The notes under the pieces: generated by a model
What the model saw: only the letters and a program-made list of their open reading frames with translations
Database searches by the model: none
What the model was told of the DNA's origin: nothing
Part shown: positions 53,386 through 64,000 of the stretch, piece after piece
How the letters are laid out: every line of letters starts with the position of its first letter
How positions within the stretch are numbered: the stretch's first letter is position 1
Program-made: the position numbers and the translations under genes
NCBI GenBank assembly: GCA_964036315.1
Contig: OZ038485.1
Coordinates: 73,633,548 to 73,697,547 of the forward strand
Source of the DNA: Acanthosepion esculentum
Lineage: Eukaryota; Mollusca; Cephalopoda; Sepiida; Sepiidae
Reading direction: 5' to 3'
DNA length: 64,000 nt

Positions 53386-55190
53386 GTTTATACAAAATGA
53401 TGAAAATCAGAAGTACATTTCCATAGATTTATTTAGTTTTATACAAAATGATGAAAATCAGAAGTACATTTACATAGATTTATTTAGTTTTATACAAAAT
53501 GATGAAAATTAGAAGTACATATATATAGATTTATTTAGTTTTATACAAAATGATGAAAATCAGAAGTACATATAAATAGATTTATTTAGTTTTATACAAA
53601 ATGATGAAAATCAGATGTACATATAAATAGATTTATTTAGTTTTATACAAAATGATGAATATCAGAAGTACATATAAATAGATTTATTTTGTTTAATACA
53701 AAATGATGAACATCAGAAGTACATATAAATAGATTTATTTAGTTTCATACAAAATGATGAATATCAGATGTACATATAAATAGATTTATTTAGTTTTAAA
53801 CAAAATGATGTAAATCAGATGTACATATAAATAGATTTATTTAGTTTTATACAAAATGATGAAAATCAGAAGTACATCTAAATAGATTTATTTAGTTTTA
53901 TACAAAATGATGAAAATCAGAAGTACATATAAATAGATTTATCTAGTTTTATACAAAATGATGAAAATCAGAAGTACATTTCCATAGATTTATTTAGTTT
54001 TATACAAAATGATGAAAATCAGAAGTACATATAAATAGATTTATTTAGTTTTATACAAAATGATGAAAATCAGAAGTACATATAAATAGATTTATTTAGT
54101 TTTATACAAAATGATGAAAATCAGAAGTACATTCCCATAGATTTATTTAGTTTTATACAAAATGATGAAAATCAGAAGTACATATAAATAGATTTTTTTA
54201 GTTTTATACAAAATGATGAAAATCAGAAGTACATTTCCATAGATTTATTTAGTTTTATATAAAATGATGAAAATCAGAAGTAAATTTCCACAGATTTATT
54301 TAGTTTTATACAAAATGATGAAAATCAGAAGTACATATAAATTGATTTATTTAGGTTTATACAAAATGATGAAAATCAGAAGTACATTTCCATAGATTTA
54401 TTTAGTTTTATACAAAATGATGAAAATCAGAAGTACATTTACATAGATTTATTTAGTTTTATACAAAATGATGAATATCAGAAGTACATATAAATAGATT
54501 TATTTAGTTTTATACAAAATGATGAAAATCAGAAGTACATATAAATAGATTTATTTAGTTTTATACAAAATGATGAAAATCAGATGTACATATAAATAGA
54601 TTTATTTAGTTTTATACAAAATGATGAATATCAGAAGTACATATAAATAGATTTATTTTGTTTAATACAAAATGATGAACATCAGAAGTACATATAAATA
54701 GATTTATTTAGTTTTATACAAAATGATAAAAACCAGAAGTACATATAAATAGATTTATTTAGTTTTATACAAAATGATGAATATCAGATGTACATATAAA
54801 TAGATTTATTTAGTTTTAAACAAAATGATGTAAATCAGATGTACATATAAATAGATTTATTTAGTTTTATACAAAATGATGAAAATCAGAAGTACATCTA
54901 AATAGATTTATTTAGTTTTATACAAAATGATGAAAATCAGAAGTACATATAAATAGATTTATCTAGTTTTATACAAAATGATGAAAATCAGAAGTACATT
55001 TCCATAGATTTATTTAGTTTTATACAAAATGATGAAAATCAGAAGTACATATAAATAGATTTATTTCGTTTTATACAAAATGATGAAAATCAGAAGTACA
55101 TATAAATAGATTTATTTAGTTTTATACAAAATGATGAAAATCAGAAGTACATTCCCATAGATTTATTTAGTTTTATACAAAATTATGAAA
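53200..55190. repeat. 19/20-monomer tandem duplication next to the 38-monomer HOR
   Basis: TTTAGGTTTATAC occurs at 53,382 and 54,351 (969 bp, 19 monomers), while ATCTAG and TTCCCATAG recur at 1,020 bp (20 monomers). The second copy gains one monomer near 54,720, marked GATAAAAACCAGAAG. Several monomers (GATTTTTTTAG, AAGTAAATTTCCACAG, AAATTGATTTA) are shared with the end of the 38-monomer unit, so this unit probably arose from it. Confidence 0.9.
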
Positions 55191-58100
55191 ATCAGAAGTA
55201 CATTTCCATAGATTTATTTAGTTTTATACAAAATGATGAAAATCAGAAGTACATATAAATAGATTTATTTAGTTTTATACAAAATGATGAAAATCAGAAG
55301 TACATTTCCATAGATTTATTTAGTTTTATAAAAATGATGAAAATCAGAAGTACATATAAATAGATTTATTTAGTTTTATACAAAATGATGAAAATCATAA
55401 GTACATATAAATAGATTTATTTAGTTTTATACAAAATGATGAAAATCAGAAGTACTTATAAATAGATTTATTTAGTTTTATACAAAATGTTGAAAATCAG
55501 AAGTACATATAAATAGATTTATTTAGTTTTATACAAAATGATGAAAATCAGAAGTACATATAAATAGATTTATTTAGTTTCATACAAAATGATGAAAATC
55601 AGAAGTACATTTCCATAGATTTATTTAGTTTTATACAAAATGATGAAAATCAGAAGTACATATAAATAGATTTATTTAGTTTTATACAAAATGATGAAAA
55701 TCAGAAGTACATATAAATAGATTTTTTTAGTTTTATACAAAATGATGAAAATCTGAAGTACATTTCCATAGATTTATTTAGTTTTATATAAAATGATGAA
55801 AATCAGAAGTAAATTTCCACAGATTTATTTAGTTTTATACAAAATGATGAAAATCAGAAGTACATAAAGATAGATTTCTTTAGTTTTATACAAAATGATG
55901 AAAATCAGAAGTACATATAAATAGATTTATTTAGTTTTATACAAAATGATGAAAATCAGATGTACATATAAATAGATTTATTTAGTTTTATACAAAATGA
56001 TGAAAATCAGAAGTACATTTCCATAGATTTATTTAGTTTTATACAAAATGATGAAAATCAAAAGTACATATAAATAGATTTATTTAGTTTTATACAAAAT
56101 GATGAAAATCAGAAGTACATATAAATAGATTTCTTTAGTTTTATACAAAATGATGAAAATCAGAAGTACATTTCCATAGATTTATTTAGTTTTATACAAA
56201 ATGATGAAAATCAAAAGTACATATAAATACATTTATTTAGTTTTATACAAAATGATGAAAATCAGATGTACATATAAATAGATTTATTTAGTTTTATACA
56301 AAATGATGAATATCAGAAGTACATATAAATAGATTTATTTAGTTTTATACAAAATGATGAAAATCAGAAGTACATATAAATAGATTTATTTAGTTTTATA
56401 CAAAATGATGAAAATCAGAAGTACATTTCCATAGATTTATTTAGTTTTATACAAAATGATGAAAATCAAAAGTACATATAAATAGATTTATTTAGTTTTA
56501 TACAAAATGATGAATATCAGAAGTACATATAAATAGATTTATTTAGTTTTATACAAAATGATGAAAATCAGAAGTACATATAAATAGATTTCTTTAGTTT
56601 TATACAAAATGATGAAAATCAGAAGTACATATAAATAGATTTATTTAGTTTTATACAAAATGATGAAAATCAGATGTACATATAAATAGATTTATTTAGT
56701 TTTATACAAAATGATGAATATCAGAAGTACATATAAATAGATTTATTTAGTTTAATACAAAATGATGAACATCAGAAGTACATATAAATAGATTTATTTA
56801 GTTTTATACAAAATGATGAAAATCAAAAGTACATATAAATAGATTTATTTAGTTTTATACAAAATGATGAATATCAGAAGTACATATAAATAGATTTATT
56901 TAGTTTAATACAAAATGATGAACATCAGAAGTACATATAAATAGATTTATTTAGTTTTATACAAAATGATGAAAATCAAAAGTACATATAAATAGATTTA
57001 TTTAGTTTTATACAAAATGATGAATATCAAAAGTACATATAAATAGATTTATTTAGTTTTATACAAAATGATGTAAATCAGATGTACATATAAATAGATT
57101 TATTTAGTTTTATACAAAATGATGAAAATCAGAAGTACATATAAATAGATTTATTTAGTTTTATACAAAATGATGAAAATCAGAAGTACATATAAATAGA
57201 TTTATCTAGTTTTATACAAAATGATGAAAATCAGAAGTACATTTCCATAGATTTATTTAGTTTTATACAAAATGATGAAAATCAGAAGTACATATAAATA
57301 GATTTATTTAGTTTTATACAAAATGATGAAAATCAGAAGTACATATAAATAGATTTATTTAGTTTTATAAAAAATGTTGAAAATCAAAAGTACATATTAA
57401 TAGATTTATTTAGTTTTATACAAAATGATGAAAATCAGAAGTACATATAAATAGATTTATTTAGTTTTATACAAAATGATGAAAATCAGAAGTACATATA
57501 AATAGATTTATTTAGTTTTATACAAAATGATGAAAATCAGAAGTACATTTCCATACATTTATTTAGTTTTATAAAAAATGTTGAAAATCAGAAGTACATT
57601 TCCATAGATTTATTTACTTTTATACAAAATGATGAAAATCAGAATACATATAAATAGATTTATTTAGATTTATACAAAATGATGAAAATCAGACGTTCAT
57701 ATAAATAGATTTATTTAGTTTTATACAAAATGATGAAAATCAGATGTACATATAAATAGATTTATTTAGTTTTATACAAAATGATGAAAATCAGAAGTAC
57801 ATATAAATAGATTTATTTAGTTTTATACAAAATGATGAAAATCAGAAGTACATTTCCATAGATTTATTTAGTTTTATACAAAATGATGAAAATCAGAAGT
57901 ACATTTCCATAGATTTATTTAGTTTTATACAAAATGATGAAAATCAGAAGTTCATATAAATAGATTTATTTAGTTTTATACAAAATGATGAAAATCAGAT
58001 GTACATATAAATAGATTTATTTAGTTTTATACAAAATGATGAAAATCAAAAGTACATATAAATAGATTTATTTAGTTTTATACAAAATGATGAAAATCAG

Positions 58101-58740
58101 AAGTACATATAAATAGATTTATTTAGTTTTATACAAAATGATGAAAATCAGAAGTACATTTCCATACATTTATTTAGTTTTATAAAAAATGTTGAAAATC
58201 AGAAGTACATTTCCATAGATTTATTTACTTTTATACAAAATGATGAAAATCAGAAGTACATATAAATAGATTTATTTAGATTTATACATATGATGAAAAT
58301 CAGACGTTCATATAAATAGATTTATTTAGTTTTATACAAAATGATGAAAATCAGATGTACATATAAATAGATTTATTTAGTTTTATACAAAATGATGAAA
58401 ATCAGAAGTACATATAAATAGATTTATTTAGTTTTATACAAAATGATGAAAATCAGAAGTACATTTACATAGATTTATTTAGTTTTATACAAAATGATGA
58501 AAATCAAAAGTACATATAAATAGATTTATTTAGTTTTATACAAAATGATGAAAATCAGAAGTACATATAAATAGATTTATTTAGTTTTATACAAAATGAT
58601 GTAAATCAGATGTACATATAAATAGATTTATTTAGTTTTATACAAAATGATGAAAATCAGAAGTACATATAAATAGATTTATTTAGTTTTATACAAAATG
58701 ATGAAAATCAGAAGTACATATAAATAGATTTATTTAGTTT
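55191..58740. repeat. Mixed monomers with 3- and 12-monomer echoes
   Basis: Mostly form B. GATGAATATC followed by TTTAATACAAAATGATGAACATC recurs 153 bp apart (56,718 and 56,871). TTTCCATACATTT plus ATAAAAAATGTTG plus TTTACTTTTATAC recurs 611 bp apart (57,551 and 58,162; 12 monomers minus one base). Small deletions: TTTTATAAAAATG (55,330), CAGAATACAT (57,642), TATACATATGATG (58,285). GATTTCTTTAG occurs repeatedly near 55,870-56,590. No gene is visible. Confidence 0.82.
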
Positions 58741-61560
58741 TATTCAAAATGATGAAAATCAAAAGTACATATTAATAGATTTATTTAGTTTTATACAAAA
58801 TGATGAAAATCAGAAGTACATATGAATAGATTTATTTAGTTTTATACAAAATGATGAAAATCAGAAGTACATATAAATAGATTTATTTAGTTTTATACAA
58901 AATGATGAAAATCAGAAGTACATTTCCATACATTTATTTAGTTTTATACAAAATGATGAAAATCAGAAGAACATTTCCATAGATTTATTTACTTTTATAC
59001 AAAATGATGAAAATCAGAAGTACGTATAAATAGATTTATTTAGTTTTATACAAAATGATGAAAATCAAAGTACATTTCCATAGATTTATTTAGTTTTATA
59101 CAAAATGATGAAAATCAGAAGTACATATAAATAAATTTATTTAGTTTTATACAAAATGATGAAAATCAGAAGTACATTTACATAGATTTATTTAGTTTTA
59201 TACAAAATTATGAAAATCAGAATTACATTTTCATAGATTTATTTAGTTTCATACAAAATGATGAAAATCAGAAGTACATATAAATAGATTTATTTAGTTT
59301 TATACAAAATGATGAAAATCAGAAGTACATTTCCATAGATTTATTTAGTTTTATACAAAATGATGAGAATCAGAAGTACATATAAATAGATTTATTTAGT
59401 TTTATACAAAATGATGAAAATCAGAAGTACATATAAATAGATTTATTTAGTTTTATACAAAATGATGAAAATCAGAAGTACATATAAATAGATTTATTTA
59501 GTTTTATACAAAATGATGAAAATCAGAAGTACATATAAATAGATTTATTTAGTTTTATACAAAATGATGAAAATCAGAAGTACATTTCCATAGATTTATT
59601 TAGTTTTATACAAAATGATGAAAATCAGAAGTACATATAAATAGATTTATTTAGTTTTATACAAAATGATGAAAATCAGAAGTACATATAAATAGATTTT
59701 TTCAGTTTTATACAAAATCATGAAAATCTGAAGTACATTTCCATAGATTTATTTAGTTTTATATAAATTGATGAAAATCAGAAGTAAATTTCCACAGATT
59801 TATTTAGTTTTATACAAAATGATGAAAATCAGAAGTACATATAAATAGATTTTTTTAGGTTTATACAAAATGATAAAAATCAGAAGTACATTTCCATAGA
59901 TTTATTTAGTTTTATACAAAATGATGAAAATCAGAAGTACATTTACATAGATTTATTTAGTTTTATACAAAATGATGAAAATCAAAAGTACATATAAATA
60001 GATTTATTTAGTTTTATACAAAATGATGAAAATCAGAAGGACATAATTAGATTTATTTAGTTTTATACAAAATGATGTAAATCAGATGTACATATAAATA
60101 GATTTATTTAGTTTTATACAAAATGATGAAAATCAGAAGTACATATAAATAGATTTATTTAGTTTTATACAAAATGATGAAAATCAGAAGTACATATAAA
60201 TAGATTTATTTAGTTTTATTCAAAATGATGAAAATCAAAAGTACATATTAATAGATTTATTTAGTTTTATACAAAATGATGAAAATCAGAAGTACATATG
60301 AATAGATTTATTTAGTTTTATACAAAATGATGAAAATCAGAAGTACATATAAATAGATTTATTTAGTTTTATACAAAATGATGAAAATCAGAAGTACATT
60401 TCCATACATTTATTTAGTTTTATACAAAATGATGAAAATCAGAAGTACATATAAATAGATTTATTTAGTTTTATACAAAATGATGAATATCAGAAGTACA
60501 TATAAATAGATTTATTTAGTTTTATACAAAATGATGAAAATCAGAAGTACATATAAATAGATTTATTTAGTTTTATACAAAATGATGAAAATCAGATGTA
60601 CATATAAATAGATTTATTTAGTTTTATACAAAATGATGAAAATCAGAAGTACATATAAATAGATTTATTTAGTTTTATACAAAATGATGAAAATCAGAAG
60701 TACATTTCCATAGATTTATTTAGTGTTATACAAAATGATGAAAATCAGAAGTACATTTCCATAGATTTATTTAGTTTTATACAAAATGATGAAAATCAGA
60801 TGTACATATAAATAGATTTATTTAGTTTTATTCAAAATGATGAAAATCAAAAGTACATATTAATAGATTTATTTAGTTTTATACAAAATGATGAAAATCA
60901 GAAGTACATTTACATAGATTTATTTAGTTTTATACAAAATGATGAAAATCAGAAGTACATATAAATAGATTTATTTAGTTTTATACAAAATGATGAAAAT
61001 CAGAAGTACATATAAATAGATTTATTTAGTTTTATACAAAATGATGAAAATCAGAAGTACATATAAATAGATTTATTTAGTTTTATTCAAAATGATGAAA
61101 ATCAAAAGTACATATGAATAGATTTATTTAGTTTTATACAAAATGATGAAAATCAGAAGTACATATGAATAGATTTATTTAGTTTTATACAAAATGATGA
61201 AAATCAGAAGTACATATAAATAGATTTATTTAGTTTTATACAAAATGATGAAAATCAGAAGTACATTTCCATACATTTATTTAGTTTTATACAAAATGAT
61301 GAAAATCAGAAGTACATATAAATAGATTTATTTAGTTTTATACAAAATGATGAATATCAGAAGTACATATAAATAGATTTATTTAGTTTTATACAAAATG
61401 ATGAAAATCAGAAGTACATATAAATAGATTTATTTAGTTTTATACAAAATGATGAAAATCAGATGTACATCTAAATAGATTTATTTAGTTTTATACAAAA
61501 TGATGAAAATCAGAAGTACATATAAATAGATTTATTTAGTTTTATACAAAATGATGAAAA
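58741..61560. repeat. Mixed monomers with 12-, 17- and 29-monomer echoes
   Basis: ATATTAATAG after CAAAAGTAC appears at about 58,771, 60,247 and 60,859; the last two are 612 bp apart (12 monomers), the first two 1,476 bp (29 monomers minus 3 bases). TTTCCATACATTT appears at 60,401 and 61,268 (867 bp, 17 monomers). Length variants: AAAATCAAAGTAC (59,065, one base lost) and CAGAAGGACATAATTAG (60,035, two bases lost). Near 59,695-59,800 is a TTTTTTCAG, ATCTGAAGTAC, ATATAAATTGATG cluster. No gene is visible. Confidence 0.82.
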
Positions 61561-64000
61561 TCAGAAGTACATTTCCATAGATTTATTTAGTGTTATACAA
61601 AATGATGAAAATCAGAAGTACATTTCCATAGATTTATTTAGTTTTATACAAAATGATGAAAATCTGAAGTTCATATAAATAGATTTATTTAGTTTTATAC
61701 AAAATGATGAAAATCAGATTTACATATAAATAGATTTATTTAGTTTTATACAAAATGATGAAAATCAGAAGTACATATAAATAGATTTATTTAGTTTTAT
61801 ACAAAATGATCAAAATCAGAAGTACATTTCCATAGATTTATTTAGTTTCATTCAAAATGATGAAAATCAGAAGTACATTTCCATAGATTTATTTAGTTTT
61901 ATACAAAATGATGAAAATCAGAAGAACATTTCATATAGATTTATTTACTTTTATACAAAATGATGAAAATCAGAAGTACATATAAATAGATTTATTTAGT
62001 TTTATACAAAATGATGAAAATCAAAAGTACATTTCCATAGATTTATTTAGTTTTATACAAAATGATGAAAATCAGAAGTACATTTACATAGATTTATTTA
62101 GTTTTATACAAAATGATGAAAATCAGAAGTACATTTACATAGATTTATTTAGTTTTATACAAAATGATGAAAATCAGAAGTACATTTCCATAGATTTTTT
62201 TAGTTTCATACAAAATGATGAAAATCAGAAGTACATATAAATAGATTTATTTAGTTTTATACAAAATGATGAAAATCAGAAGTACATTTCCATAGATTTA
62301 TTTAGTTTTATACAAAATGATGAGAATCAGAAGTACATATAAATAGATTTATTTAGTTTTATACAAAATGATGAAAATCAGAAGTACATATAAATAGATT
62401 TATTTAGTTTTATACAAAATGATGAAAATCAGAAGTACATTTCCATAGATTTATTTAGTTTTATACAAAATGATGAAAATCAGAAGTACATTTACATAGA
62501 TTTATTTAGTTTTATACAAAATGATGAAAATCAGAAGTACATATAAATAGATTTATTTAGTTTTATACAAAATGATGAGAATCAGAAGTACATATAAATA
62601 GATTTATTTAGTTTTATACAAAATGATGAAAATCAGAAGTACATATAAATAGATTTATTTAGTTTTATACAAAATGATGAACATCAGAAGTACATATAAA
62701 TAGATTTATTTAGTTTTATACAAAATGATGAAAATCAGAAGTACATTTCCATAGATTTATTTAGTTTTATACAAAATGATGAAAATCAGAAGTACATTTC
62801 CATAGATTTATTTACTTTTATACAAAATGATGAAAATCAGAAGTACATTTCCATAGATTTATTTAGTCTTATACAAAATGATGAAAATCAGAAGGACATA
62901 AATAGATTTATTTAGTTTTATACAAAATGATGAAAATCAGAAGTACATATAAATAGATTTATTTAGTTTTATACAAAATGATGAAAATCAGAAGTACATA
63001 TAAATAGATTTATTTAGTTTTATACAAAATGATGAAAATCAGAAGTACTTTTCCATAGATTTATTTAGTTTTATACAAAATGATGAAAATCAGAAGTACA
63101 TTTCCATAGATTTATTTACTTTTATACAAAATGATGAAAATCAGAAGTACATTTCCATAGATTTATTTAGTTTTATACAAAATGATGAAAATCAGAAGTA
63201 CATAAAAATAGATTTATTTAGTTTTATACAAAATGTTGAAAATCAGAAGTACATTTCCATAGATTTATTCAGTTTTATACAAAATAATGAAAATCAGAAG
63301 TACATATAAATAGATATATTTAGTTTTATACAAAATGATGAAAATCAGAAGTACATATAAATAGATTTATTTAGTTTTATACCAAATGATGAAAATCAGA
63401 AGTACATTTCCATAGATTGATTTAGTTTTATTCAAAATGATGAAAATCAGAAGTACATATAAATAGATTTATTTAGTTTTATACAAAATGATGAAAATCA
63501 GAAGTACATATAAATTGATTTATTTAGTTTTATACAAAATGATGAAAATCAGAAGTACATATAAATAGATATATTTAGTTTTATACAAAATGATGAAAAT
63601 CAGAAGTACATATAAATAGATTTATTTAGTTTTATACAAAATGTTGAGAATCAGAAGTACATTTCCATAGATTTATTTAGTTTTATACAAAATGATGAAA
63701 ATCAGGAGTACATTTCCATAGATTTATTTAGTTTTATACAAAATGATGAAAATCAGAAGTACATTTCCATAGATTTATTTAGTTTTATACAAAATGTTGA
63801 AAATCAGAAGTACATATAAATAGATTTATTTAGTTTTATACAAAATGATGAAAATCAGAAGTATATTTCCATAGATTTATTTAGTTTTATACAAAATAAT
63901 GAAAATCAGAAGTACATATAAATAGATATATTTAGTTTTATACAAAATGATGAAAATCAGAAGTACATATAAATAGATTTATTTAGTTTTATACAAAATG
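61561..64000. repeat. Right-end mixed monomers
   Basis: TTTAGTGTTATAC, ATCTGAAGTTCAT and CAGATTTACAT (61,590-61,720) repeat the series seen at 46,400-46,530. The only net insertion I noticed in the window is here (AGAACATTTCATATAGATTT near 61,925, one base gained). CAGAAGGACATAAATAG near 62,892 loses two bases. The remainder is ordinary A and B monomers, ending mid-monomer at position 64,000, so the array continues beyond the window. Confidence 0.85.

Larger units (their letters stand above)
1..64000. repeat. 51-bp satellite DNA array filling the whole window
   Basis: The sequence repeats every 51 bp from the first base to the last, always in the same orientation. Positions 1-51 serve as the reference monomer. 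Landmarks along it are AAATCAGAAG (1-10), TACAT (11-15), a variable window at 16-19, ATAGATTTATTTAG (20-33) and TTTTATACAAAATGATGA (34-51). Form A monomers have 11 G/C bases out of 51 and form B monomers have 9. The consensus contains no CpG; CpG appears only in variants such as GACGTAC. Most monomers differ from a consensus form by zero to three bases. Nearly all length variants are small deletions (1, 2, 10 or 15 bp), and the phase at the window end fits a net loss of about 103 bp. No unique flank is present, so both array ends lie outside the window. Satellite identity is certain; the organism and chromosomal position are not determinable. Confidence 0.99.

Noticed and set aside
1..64000. 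CRISPR array
   Set aside because: The regular period is tempting, but there are no unique spacers: all 51 bases of each unit are conserved, and no cas gene is present.
1..64000. Long protein-coding tandem-repeat gene (surface or structural protein)
   Set aside because: Form B, common in every region, places a stop in the only open frame, and deletions of 1, 2 and 10 bp shift it. No reading frame persists beyond a few monomers.
1..64000. Centromere call
   Set aside because: HOR organisation and A/B monomers are suggestive, but I see no CENP-B box (TTCG...CGGG) and sequence alone cannot separate centromeric from other heterochromatic satellites.
1..64000. Entire array as an assembly artefact
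   Set aside because: Monomers differ by many private variants and the HOR units differ in length and order from region to region, which simple sequence looping would not create. Copy number of near-identical units (for example 14,255-16,405) could still be misassembled.

Overview
The whole 64,000-base window is one uninterrupted satellite DNA array. It is built from a single 51-bp monomer (reference copy: positions 1-51), always in the same orientation, head to tail. A hand tally of length variants gives about 1,257 monomer positions and roughly 103 bp of net deletion. I found no unique sequence, transposon, RNA gene or inverted segment, and no credible protein-coding gene on either strand. 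Monomer GC is 9-11 of 51 bases (about 18-22%). An array this long and uniform suggests eukaryotic heterochromatin (pericentromere, centromere, subtelomere or a B/sex chromosome). The sequence does not identify the species or the chromosomal location.

Two monomer forms make up most of the array. They differ at three linked bases (monomer positions 16, 18 and 19): form A reads TACATTTCCATAG and form B reads TACATATAAATAG. Form B creates a 6-bp dyad (TAAATA-GATT-TATTTA), a TATA-box-like TATAAATA and an in-frame stop. Form A has none of these. Rarer variants change the same short window, and most other positions are far more constant.

The array is organised in higher-order repeats (HORs), nearly identical multi-monomer blocks, which differ from region to region. 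Region by region: 1-9.2 kb holds 10-, 19/20- and 21-monomer duplications plus a block shared at 6,650 bp spacing. 9.2-10.4 kb is mixed. 10.4-14.1 kb is a 40-monomer (2,040 bp) duplication. 14.25-16.4 kb is a 20-monomer (1,020 bp) duplication with no difference seen. 16.5-21.65 kb is a 48-monomer (2,446 bp) unit, two copies plus a fragment. 21.65-28.4 kb is mixed, with 15- and 52-monomer relationships. 28.4-32.5 kb is a 27/30-monomer unit. 32.5-35.3 kb is transitional. 35.3-43.68 kb is a 46/56-monomer unit (2,336 and 2,846 bp spacing). 43.68-47.56 kb is divergent, with an 18-monomer echo. 47.56-53.39 kb is a 38-monomer (1,938 bp) unit in three copies. 53.2-55.2 kb is a 19/20-monomer unit. 55.2-64 kb is mixed, with 3-, 12- and 17-monomer echoes.

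No genes act together here. The interest lies in how the array evolves (unequal exchange, nested amplification, deletion bias) and in the two-state A/B window, which resembles the A/B monomer distinction of primate alpha satellite. Five 88-residue open frames (17-residue period YISIDLFSFIQNDENQK) are runs of stop-free monomers and are not called as genes.
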